Below the pieces are notes generated by a model. That model was not told the DNA's origin. It saw only the letters and a program-made list of their open reading frames with translations, and made no database searches. From the NCBI GenBank assembly GCA_964495825.1, contig CAZBWI010000038.1, positions 1 through 18,262 on the forward strand: 18,262 nt of DNA, given 5' to 3'. A program made the translations under genes and the position numbers. The DNA is from CAJBLF01 sp964495825. Lineage in GTDB: Bacteria; Patescibacteriota; Gracilibacteria; Absconditabacterales; Absconditicoccaceae. Positions 8,636 through 17,339 of this stretch are shown one piece after another (positions within the stretch are counted from its first letter, which is position 1; each line of letters begins with the position of its first letter).

Positions 8636-10357
8636 TTAGTTGATGATTGCGAAGTTTACGATGAGATATCCTGCACCGAGTACGAGTATTCCGATAAACA
8701 TGTAGAGTAGTGAGTTCTTAATATTCTTGACCTGAGCGGGATCATCTGGTTTTGTAAGTAATTTGATAGTCTGGATGATGATGATGATAAGAATAACCAA
8801 TGATGCTATTCATAAGGCATAATTGATGACTTGATAAAGGATAGGGATATTTTTGTCTGCTAATACTCATGATCAGATTTCTCCGAGATTAGTGACATCC
8901 TTGACGACATCCTGCTGTTTTCCATAGATTGCTTGGACAATTTGTTTTGCAGCGATGATGAGGAGCATGGAGATGACATTCCATCCGATCAATGTCCCTG
9001 CTTTTTTTTGAGCATCTGCATCGCTTCCGAAGATAAAGGTGATGACACGTCCTACGAGAATGATGAACATTGCACCGAGTACAAGATAGATAGCAAATTT
9101 GATAAATGGATAGACGATATTGTTATACAATTTTTCCGCTATGCTTCATCATAAAATTTCTCATGTTGGTGGATTGAGGATATCATAGATATTTTGACCG
9201 ATGAATTTTGCACTCATAATGACGATGATACCAATAATTCCAAAGACGATATATCTAGTGCCTTCTTTTACAGCATTTTCATCACTGGAGAACATAAGTT
9301 TATAAAATCAGAGAATAGCTGAGAGGATACCAATAATGACGATCAATGGTACGAGTACATTCATGATTTTGTCGAACAGGAAATTTTGGAGTCATTGAGT
9401 TCCTACCGCGCCTTCTGCTGCTTCTAGGTTTTTGCTTATCGGCTCGATGCTCCTGCTAAGTGCAAGATCAAATCTTCTAGCTTCGACAACTTCCACGGTA
9501 GTAGTTCGCTTATTGTTGTTAGTGTTTGCATCGGTATAGGCAGCGGCGTTAGGATAGATAGTACAAGTAAGTGTTTTCTGACCTAATGATTGAGAAAAAA
9601 TTGGAGCAATTCTGATGTTTACACCGACTTTTGTTCATGAATTGACGACAAAACTACTAAGGACACGTGATTGATAAACAACAAGATCTTGTTCGTCTCG
9701 TGCGCATTTCAAAAATCCTGCAGCAACATTGGAACGTATCAGTGAGGTATCTCATTGATTTTTGAATATAATCTGCACTTCAGGGCTTGATCCTTGTGCT
9801 ATGAGATTGGATGTCGCAGACAATCAAGGTGATTCATCGATAGCGATATCGATTCCAGAAATAAGTGTATTAAGATTTGTGCATTCAAGTGCTGTATATT
9901 TATATGTTTGTCGGTTTCCATTAATTACTCCATTCATACATGAGAGTGGGGCAGAAAAATTATCATCACAAGTCTTTGGAAATTCAGCTCATGTTGTAGA
10001 ATATCCAAATACTGTTTGCCCATGATGAATTATTCATCATGATCGTTGATCACAATCTTTAGGTACACCTGCTTGGCATTGTGCAAGCGTATAAGGGTAA
10101 GTTGAAGGATTTTGAAGTGTTGTTCAACTAATACAGGTGAGAGTTCCTGCAAATTGGTCACACCCAGCACTATAATCTTGTCCAGTATTGGTTCGAAGTA
10201 TAGAAGAATATCCGGTTACCGTTTGTCCATCGTTGATGATTCCTCAAGACCATCAGGTACAATTCTGTCCGTGTACAAATGCGACCAGCGAAAAAGCTAT
10301 CGTCATGATGAATCCGACGATTTTGCTTACCTGTGTAGTGATGTTGCTTACGTTCAT
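8636..10357 (-). CDS. Cys-rich repeat surface protein with polytopic VirB2/TrbC-like C-terminus
   Basis: A 573-residue protein with an N-terminal signal or anchor helix (about 14-30), two homologous Cys-rich modules (33-94 and 102-159), a middle beta-rich domain (about 165-345, resembling CARDB/adhesion domains) and a C-terminal half with several membrane helices and short polar loops. Each module starts C-x-x-W-SGGII then GQTV-GYS and has four Cys with similar spacing. In module 1 the Trp is TGG; at the same place in module 2 it is CGA. Seventeen UGA codons are read as Gly, several in tandem. The C-terminal paired helices recall pilin-like VirB2/TrbC subunits in CPR secretion loci; that link is inference. 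It starts 5 bp after the stop of the membrane protein gene, downstream of virB4. Confidence 0.7.
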
Positions 10358-10361
10358 TGTC

Positions 10362-11390
10362 TTATGTTTTGGGTATAAAAGATTCCTTTTTGAAGAATGA
10401 TCATATTCGCTGAAATAGTCATATGATTTCTCTTGCTATAGGAAGATGTGGAAGATGTTTCAACTGTATCGCCATGATCAAGTATCTGGTAATAAGTAAT
10501 CCAAATCATGTATAATATGTTCGTACAGTGAAATCGATATTACCGAAGTAGATGATTCCTGTCAGTAAAAATATTCAGATGATATATTCGCTAATGATAG
10601 GAGTATTATTCTGGATATTCAATATGTGGCTGTATACTTCTTTTTCATACATCACTTCTTGAGATAAGGTATATGCTTTCATAGGTCTAAAAAGATGGAT
10701 AAATAATTTTCCTATATATATCAAAAATCATGTGATATATCCTCGTAGCTCTTCTGGATTTTTGAGGAAGAGCGAATTGAGTCGATGTTTCGTACTCATA
10801 CTTATGACATCGATATCCGAAATGAGTGATGCAATTCTTAGTGTTATGATAAGTATGATGATACTACTGATGGTGATATTTCCGAACATACAGAAGATAA
10901 TGAAAAGGATCCATCGAAAAATTGATTCCTTGATCCATCGGGTCGGTTTCTCGAAATTATGCAACTGATATCGTAAGTATATATTATACAGGGGGAGATA
11001 GGTGAGAATGATATTTTTTTTATTTCATTTGACCGTATAATTTTGTGTAGCATAATCTCCTCACCTTATCAAACTAATGTCTGAAAGAATGCTTATCATA
11101 CTGATAGTGAGAAGAAAAATCAAAATAAAGATACTGGTCGTATAGACGACATTCAAAATATCCAATGCGAAGAGATAATGCAATACGCCTGTGGTAATAG
11201 TAATGAGTCCAAAGAGAATGGTGATGTATCAAAATTTCACATAGTCACGGATAAATGCTTTGTCATTTTCGGAGAGATCTAGGTTATTTTTTTTGAGCAT
11301 ATGTTGAACCAATGGAGAAAAAAACAGTGCTGCTGCGAGTGAAAGTTGTATCTTGGTGTTGGTGTCTCTGATGTTTGTTTCTTCTGCCAT
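10362..11390 (-). CDS. Polytopic membrane protein of the VirB4 operon, function unknown
   Basis: A 342-residue protein with about six to eight predicted membrane helices and no family I can name. Eight UGA codons are read as Gly. Seven CGA codons occur; reading them as Trp gives YLWYQLHNF, PTWWIKES and IFWWILF, with adjacent CGA-TGG pairs, as expected of aromatic residues at membrane interfaces. It lies between virB4 and the Cys-rich protein with short gaps (86 and 4 bp), so it probably forms part of the same envelope machine, perhaps as a channel or scaffold (VirB6-like role is speculation). The ATG at 11390 gives a polar N-terminus before the first helix. Confidence 0.65.
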
Positions 11391-11476
11391 ACTCAATTAA
11401 AAGACTAAAACGTTGTGATTTTGGATATGGGATTAGGTTCTTATATCTTTCACCTTGTCCCTTTTTTGTTGTTTGA
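11391..11476. other. Short spacer between virB4 and the membrane protein gene
   Basis: An 86-bp spacer without a convincing hairpin or open frame. It may hold the translation start signals for the membrane protein gene. Confidence 0.4.
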
Positions 11477-13525
11477 TTATTTTACGTCTGTTGTGATAAA
11501 TTCTCTTTCTTCCGGAGATGCTAATATTTTGACTCATACATGCTGGCTTCCTGCGAAGATCAATCCTTCTCAGATACCTGATGCTACCAATCTTCTTTGT
11601 TCGGCGTCAGACAATCATAATAATTCATTCAATGCTTTGATGGATGTTGTGGATTGTTTCAATAGGATCTGTAATGCACAGTTGGAGATGATCGGCTTAC
11701 CATATTTGCTTCTGACGAAGTCTTCGATATCTTGTGAAATTACCGTAATGCCGAGTCCGTATTTTCTCGCTCTCTTGGTAAGTCCAAAAAGGAATTCAGC
11801 TGATGTTTCGTTTTGGAACATAATCCACGCTTCGTCGCAGGCGAGCATCCTTTTTTTCTTGTGAGATCTGACTTTGGTTCGGATCCAGTTCAATACATTG
11901 AACATCGCTGGCGTCTTCAAAGCATCTTCTAGATCTCTGATGCTTATTACCGTCAACTTATTGTTGATATCGATATTGGTATAGTTATTGAATACCTTTC
12001 CAAAGGTTCCATTAACATATTTACTCAATCTCAGTGCTAATCTATCTCCGCCTTCCATACCTTCCAAGACATTCATGAGATCACCCATGATCGGTGGCTG
12101 TTTTCCTTCATAATTCTCATTGTCCATAGAGAATCCCTTGAGCGAATATGTACTCTGCAATGCTTTGTCGAGCAGCGCTTCCTCTTCCGGCGTACATCCT
12201 CCGATAAGGATCTGGATCATTCCTATGAGGTTCATGATATGACTTCTCAAGAGATCTCATTTGCCATATTCTACATCCTCGATTTTTGGTGGAATATCGA
12301 AAGGATTGAGATATTGCTGAGAATTCGTCGCGATATTTACATAAGTTCCTCCGACTTTCTGGCAGAGTGCCTTATATTCGTTTTCCGGATCAATGATGAT
12401 AACATCGATGCCATTGATGAGATATCTCAATGCCTCCAATTTAACTGTAAATGATTTTCCAGCTCCTGATGTAGCAAGTATTACACCATTCATATTTGGC
12501 AGTTTTTGGTTGTACCTATCAAAGATTACCAGTCCTCAAGTATGTAAGTTGATACCATAAAGAATTCCTGTATCTTGGACCATATCATTTGATATAAATG
12601 GAAATCCACCGGCTAATGATGAGGTTACTGAACTTCTGCTGATTCATAATTCATCGGTACAGAGAGGCAATCCTGATGAGAATCCTTCATCCATTCTTTG
12701 GATAGCGTTCTTGATCCTAATTCCGTATCCTGATATTTTTTGTTCGAATTTTTTTCCGGTTTCTTTTAATTTTTCTTCGGTATCTTCATAGATGTTGATA
12801 TAGAAGGAATTTTCAAAATATCTTTCTTCTCTAGTGGTTAATTTTTCTCTGATCATCTCGACATCCCTATATTGTTGTTCAACTTCCGTATCAAGTGTGA
12901 TACCTTTTTGCATGGCATCTTTCACCTCTGCTTTGAGTTGTGTTGCTCTATTTTTTAGCATTGATTGTATAGCTGCATCATCTTCTGGATAGATGAATCG
13001 GCTCATATCCCGTTTTGCATGAAATCCAAAAATATCTCTTGTCCGCAATGCATCGATATATGACGGATAACTCTGTGCATAATAAGTTTTTCAAAATATT
13101 CCTGATACATTATAATGTGTAGGTTTAAATTCCCAGTATGATGGTGCTATGTGTGTTTTGTAATCGTTGATGACGCTGGTATATTCTTTTTCTGCTTCCA
13201 TGATAAATTGTCTGAGTTTACTCGTGAGTAACTTATCATTGTATTGATCATCAGGAAGTGAAAGTAGATACTTTACTTGTTCTCTGAGCTCCTTATCTTT
13301 GATTTCTGCATTTTCGGGTAATACTTCTTTTTTGCTACCGAGTAACCCTGTAGTTCCGGCAGCCGGTCATTTCTTTGTAAACAGACTAGGAAAAATTTCT
13401 GACAATATCTTGTCAAAGAATCAGAGCTTTGGTTCTTTAGCCGGTGCCTCAAACAGCGGGTATCCGCCATCAGCAACGAGCGTACTGTAATCGGTATCGT
13501 AGACGACGTTTTGGATAATATCCAT
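11477..13525 (-). CDS. virB4: VirB4-family type IV secretion/conjugation ATPase
   Basis: A 682-residue cytoplasmic ATPase of the VirB4/TraC/TrbE (COG3451) family that powers type IV secretion or pilus assembly. It has the Walker A ATSGAGKS (351-358), an IIIDPENEY motif shortly after it, Walker B MLACDEAW (Asp564/Glu565) and the later SQDIEDF block. The N-terminal half has the family's IYPEDD-type segment and a coiled region (about 190-270). Nine UGA codons read as Gly. CGG/CGA codons fall at aromatic positions: ALWTRD, AKWDMSWFIYP and NWIWTKVR just before Walker B, where CPR homologues have Trp. It is the first gene of a three-gene operon. No relaxase, coupling protein or VirB11 lies in the window, so secretion or pilus assembly is more likely than a complete conjugation system. 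Confidence 0.93.
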
Positions 13526-13884
13526 AATGTAATGCTAAGTGGTAAATATACCTTGGTTTATTATATTCAAGTATACTCACCATACTATAAGAAGCAAAAA
13601 AACCACCTCCATCGCTACTATTTAGCGTTGACAATTAAAAAAATATCTAAAAATTGTTGACTTATATAAAAAAATAAGAAATTTGTTTATATGAAACCAT
13701 AGTGAGATGGACATTACTTTATTTGTTATTATTCATAGTCTTGACAAGTCAATTATTGATGGTAAAGAAAAAAACCATGTTTTATCAACATTAACATAAA
13801 AGCATAAGACATGTTATTATAAGTATGTTTAACGATCAAATGATAGGAGTATAATACAATAACAAGGGTTTTTTTATGGTAAAT
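13526..13884. other. Intergenic region between virB4 and the PriA-like gene
   Basis: This 359-bp AT-rich stretch lies upstream of virB4 and downstream of the PriA-like gene. On the minus strand a TATAAT (13565-13560) lies 35 bp before the virB4 start and may be its -10 box, without a good -35. On the plus strand, TTGACA (13628) and TTGACT (13657) occur but lack -10 partners. A TTGACAAGTCAA near-palindrome at 13741 could be an operator. Two tiny open frames exist but resemble nothing known. No RNA gene was recognised. Confidence 0.45.
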
Positions 13885-14937
13885 TTATACGATACTTTCC
13901 GCCATCCGATCGACTTTGAATCCCTTTTTCGCTAAATTCAGCTTCGTAAAAATGATATCCATGAATTGCTTGATATTGGGTCATTTCAAAATGATGTTGT
14001 ATCTGTATTTCCCGAACATTTTGTAGATGAGTGGAGGAGTGGAGTAGATTTCAAGATCTGTAATCTGATATTTCTCTTTGAGATAGAGAAGTTCTTTGTA
14101 TAAGGTATCGACCTTGGTATACAGCGATTCTTCAATCTCATTTTTGTACAAGATGACGCATAATTCACCAAAAGGTGGATAGCCATTCACTTTCCTAAAG
14201 ACATTATCTTCTTCATAAAATTTCTCTTTGCTCATTTTGCATGCATTGCGAATGCTGTACTGGTCTGGATTAAATGACTGTACGATGAAATTAGCTGTTG
14301 TATGTTTGACAAAAGTTTCATACAAAAAATAGAAATTTCTTTCCGCAGAAGTATAATCAGGGATGTTCAATCCCAAGTCCGCATTCAAAAAAATGACGAG
14401 GTCGAAAGGTGTGTTGATAGGAGGACAGGTGAGGAGAGAAGTTCAGATGATGATCTGGTGGTCGAATATTTGGTCTTGTAGTTTCTTGATTTTATTGGGA
14501 GAATTGACTGTTTCGGACTCTATTATGAGTGCTTCTTCCCCGTATTCTTTTTTGAGAAACTCAGCGACTTTCTGTGTCCCCCAACCAAAATCCTTTATCT
14601 TCTGACTATGACATACCGGACATGTAGTCGGGACAGTATATTGTGTTTTACAAATATGACAGAGTCCTATCGTTTCACCTGAATTCAATTTATGATAACT
14701 GATGCTGACGGAACAATTCTTGCATTTCGGGATGTTTCAACATTCGTGGCAGATGATACCTCACGCATATCCTTTCTTATTTACAAGGATGCCTATTCTT
14801 TTGTTTTGCTTGAGATATTTCTCTATACCATGGAGTGCTAACTGAGAAAAGTGGGGAGAGAGCTCCTTAGTCATATTCACCAAGAAAATAGACTTCTTGG
14901 TATTGTTGATAGTGTGATCAAAACGTTCATAATTCAT
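13885..14937 (-). CDS. PriA-like protein lacking the N-terminal half (zinc-ribbon and C-terminal helicase lobe only)
   Basis: PriA is the replication-restart helicase, normally about 700 residues. This 350-residue protein begins inside the second helicase lobe (KKSIFLVNMTKELSPHFSQ, then ILVNKKGYAGG) and keeps the eight zinc-binding cysteines (63, 66, 72, 75, 93, 96, 106, 109), followed by TSLLTCPP, DYTSAERNF, GYPPF and the C-terminal domain. Missing are the DNA-binding N-terminus and the first helicase lobe with Walker A and DEAH-type motifs. The motif VI region, VAGRAGR in PriA, is not recognisable (LYETFVKHTT), so the arginine finger is lost too. A UAG two codons upstream of the ATG rules out an extension. 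Four UGA read as Gly and CGG in VDWMAES as Trp. It is probably non-catalytic, perhaps a binding or scaffold remnant. Confidence 0.8.
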
Positions 14938-14994
14938 AATATCCTATACTTATGTATTAGAAAAAAAGAAAAAAGCCCAAGTAGGAAGGTAAGG

Positions 14995-15022
14995 TTGACT
15001 TTAAAAGGGGAATTGATATAAA
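14995..15022 (+). promoter_or_regulatory. Sigma70-type promoter for the MraZ-like gene
   Basis: TTGACT at 14995-15000 and TATAAA at 15017-15022 with 16-bp spacing, 23 bp before the ATG. This is the best promoter match in the window. Confidence 0.6.
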
Positions 15023-15045
15023 TTAGAAAACAAAATATAAAAATT

Positions 15046-15378
15046 ATGCAGTACAAAGGAAGTATTATGGGCAAAATGGTTGATCATAAACGACGATTTA
15101 CTATGCCTACAAAATGGATCGACAAAGAAAATGCGGAATTCTGTTTTGTTGCTAATACATTTGAGCAAATTACGGAACTAAGGCTATATCCTCTTTGTGA
15201 GTGGGAAAAATTATTACATTCTTTACCAAGCGATAAGGAAAAATCTGATATTGCGAAGCGAACAACACATGTAGAGCTCAAAAGTGGAAGATTGCTTCTT
15301 CCCAAGGGTTGTATATGGAAAAAAATCGACCTTATCGGTGTTTTGGACTTTATTATCATTATCGAGTCCATGGTATAA
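15046..15378 (+). CDS. MraZ-like DNA-binding protein (SpoVT/AbrB fold)
   Basis: The 110-residue protein resembles MraZ, a ring-forming transcription regulator usually heading the division and cell-wall cluster. It has the first DxxxR motif as VDHKRRFTMPTKW, LYPLCEWEKL in the middle, and a second repeat ELKSGRLLLPKG. MraZ is usually about 140-150 residues, so this is short, and no mraW or ftsI follows. It has no UGA among five Gly codons, three TGG for Trp, and CGA for the two residues of KRR, including the conserved DxxxR arginine, plus a third CGA in AKRTTH. Reading CGA as Trp would spoil the DNA-binding motif. Like the acyltransferase, it looks standard-code in origin. It has its own promoter and a terminator. 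MraZ assignment is by motif only. Confidence 0.7.
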   Translation: MQYKGSIMGKMVDHKRRFTMPTKWIDKENAEFCFVANTFEQITELRLYPLCEWEKLLHSLPSDKEKSDIAKRTTHVELKSGRLLLPKGCIWKKIDLIGVLDFIIIIESMV

Positions 15379-15386
15379 TGATATTG

Positions 15387-15414
15387 AATCTGCTCGTTGT
15401 GAGCAGATTTTTTA
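15387..15414 (+). terminator. Intrinsic terminator after the MraZ-like gene
   Basis: A 9-bp stem, AATCTGCTC and GAGCAGATT, closes a GTTGT loop and runs into T residues. It sits 9 bp after the MraZ-like stop and overlaps the stop of the converging dus gene. Confidence 0.85.
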
Positions 15415-16488
15415 TCAAAAAAATTCCTGGATTGTTTCGACGAGTGGTTTATATTCTGTGATTTGGCTCAATTTCTGTTTCAGTTCCTTGGATCACGGGA
15501 TTCACTTCAAATATTGGAAAAGATGTTTTCTAAATTCCACAATGACTATTTGTGGGATGTTTTTTTTTATTATCTTAACTATGTCTGGCATCTCCAAAAC
15601 TTCCATGAAATTTGCTTTCTGTTTCTGAAAAAATTGTTCATATGCGACCATATAATCAAGATGTTTCAATATTGTTTCCTGCAATTCTTTTCTGCTCGGC
15701 GTATGCGGCGTGAAGATCCGTGGATTTCCAATAGCAGCTTGCCCGATCATGACTCAATCCAGATTCCCTATCACGTCTTTGATGTTATCATACGAACGAA
15801 TTCCTCAATTTCAGATTATCTTGCACTCAGGGACTTGGGATCTGGGATCTGGGATATAGTCCTTGTTTCTATTCCCTTGTTCTTGATTCCTGCTTTTTTG
15901 TGTTTGTTTTTTTAATTCATAGATAAACTTCCAATCTACATCGCCTGAATATACTTGTTTCGTCGTTCTTCCGTGCACGGAAATCATATCCACATACTTG
16001 CTCGCTTTGACAAGAAATTTCATTTGTTCTGTTCTATCGGGTTCATCGAGACCAATTCTTGTTTTGATGCTGAATGGTACCTTCACAGTGTTACGTAGTT
16101 TTTTTATCAGGTTCAATGTTTTTTTTCTATTTTTCAATAATGCACTTCCTCAGCCGGTATTCATGACATTCTTTGCGGGGCATCACATATTCAATTCTAT
16201 TCACGAGAATACTTTTAGGTATTTGTTTTCTATATCGCTGAAACATTGTACGAGCATTTTCTCATCAGATCAGAAGATCTGCGCTATTACATTTTTCTGA
16301 CTTTTGTCAGTCAAAAGGTGTTTGATCACGCCGGGAGGATTGATGATGTATCCATCTGCGTTCATAAATTCAGTCCGAAGATATAATTCATATTTTTCCT
16401 TTTCTCCGTATTTCTGAAAAATCTCCTTCACAATCTGGCGGAAGGCACAATCAGTAAATCAGTCCATAGGTGCTAAACCTAAAATCAT
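15412..16488 (-). CDS. dus: tRNA-dihydrouridine synthase
   Basis: An FMN- and NADPH-dependent enzyme that reduces specific uridines in tRNA to dihydrouridine. The 358-residue protein shows APMDGFTDCAFR at the N-terminus, the catalytic-cysteine motif NMGCPAK (Cys103), SIKTRIG, HGRTTKQVYSG, IGNGGI and GQAAIGNPWIF. Eleven UGA codons read as Gly, including those in NMGC and the last residue before the UAA. CGG at residue 257 is the Trp of GNPWIF. An insertion of about 25 residues (roughly 195-220) lies between DWKFIYELKK and the IIGNGGI strand. It is hydrophilic and encoded partly by a 7-nt tandem repeat, and would form a surface loop. The Dus subfamily is not assigned. It converges on the MraZ-like gene and diverges from mtgA. 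Confidence 0.95.
15831..15854 (+). repeat. Heptanucleotide tandem repeat, unit GGGATCT, inside dus
   Basis: Three to four 7-nt units (GGACTT, GGGATCT, GGGATCT, GGGATAT) lie inside the dus coding region where the protein has an extra surface loop. The period of seven shifts frame between units, so the encoded peptide is not itself a simple repeat. Confidence 0.7.
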
Positions 16489-16489
16489 A

Positions 16490-16525
16490 ATTACCAATTA
16501 CAAATGACAAATTATCAATGGTAAT
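16490..16525 (+). repeat. Degenerate heptanucleotide repeat, unit AATTACA
   Basis: AATTACC, AATTACA, AATGACA, AATTATC and AATGGTA follow each other with a 7-nt period in the divergent gap between dus and mtgA. It is the fourth heptamer array in the window. The remaining gap to mtgA holds no recognised element. Confidence 0.6.
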
Positions 16526-16595
16526 GTAATGAAAATGATGAAAATTTCCAGCAGGAAAATATTGTTTTCTTATTCATAAAATATATAGGTCAAGT

Positions 16596-17339
16596 ATGAA
16601 TAGATTACGTCGAAAAATAGATAATTTTTTTCGGAAGCTGGAAGGACGATTCAGATCGTTATTGTTTTTTTTGCTCATTCTTTCACTCTTTCTTGTCTTT
16701 CAATACAAATGGCAGAATCCCGGTATGACACCATTGATGCCCATCAGGTTTGTTGGGGATATAGTCGATGGAAAATTTATATTACCTCGTCATTTTCGAG
16801 TACCTATCCAACAGATTTCCAACAATATGATCTATGGTGTGATAGCAGGGGAGGATCAGAGGTTCCTTGATCATCGAGGTGTGGATTTACAAGCCTTGCG
16901 GGAGGCATTCCAGAAGGATGTTAGAAGTCAATCATTTGATGTGTGATGAAGTACTATTACCCAGCAGACTGCCAAAAATCTTTTTCTCTGGCCGAATCGT
17001 TCGTTTTTCAGAAAAGCAGTGGAATTCTATTTCGCTCTCATGATGGAACTCTTGCGGAGCAAAGAAAGAATTATGGAAGTGTATCTCAATATCATAGAAT
17101 TCTGAGACGGAATTTACGGAGTAGAGCAGGCCGCACAATATTATTTTCATACATCCGCAGCAAAGCTTACACAGAGTCAGGCAAGCTTTCTTGTAGCTAT
17201 CATGCCCAATCCAAGATATTATCAATTACATAAATATAGTTACCTGATCACAACAAGAAAAACAATTATCAGTGGTATGATGAGTAACATAAAAAGGAAC
17301 AAGGAGATCAAAGCATTCGTAGAGAAAACGAAAGATTAA
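16596..17339 (+). CDS. mtgA: Monofunctional biosynthetic peptidoglycan transglycosylase
   Basis: A GT51 glycosyltransferase that polymerises lipid II into peptidoglycan glycan strands at the outer face of the membrane. The 247-residue protein has one N-terminal membrane anchor (about 22-38), then the catalytic motif AGEDQRFLDH (Glu86), GGSTITQQTAKNLFLW and EVYLNIIEFGDGIYGVEQAA, all in family order, with no transpeptidase domain. Three UGA codons read as Gly, two of them in tandem at residues 117-118 (GGSTITQQ). CGA at residue 68 is the Trp before VP in the entry motif and CGG at 154 is the Trp of ELLW; both are conserved in MtgA. TGG is also used. Its stop overlaps the converging DedA gene's stop. 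Confidence 0.95.

Noticed and set aside
11415..11864. Plus-strand 149-codon open frame opposite virB4
   Set aside because: The opposite strand encodes the conserved VirB4 C-terminal region; the frame is a shadow.
13707..13799. A 30-codon plus-strand open frame (MDITLF...)
   Set aside because: Too short, with no homology or ribosome signal, in AT-rich DNA.
13876..13935. A 19-codon plus-strand open frame overlapping the PriA-like 3' end
   Set aside because: Overlaps a real gene in antisense, and is too short to support.
15463..15915. Plus-strand 150-codon open frame opposite dus
   Set aside because: Shadow of dus, which has all its family motifs on the minus strand.
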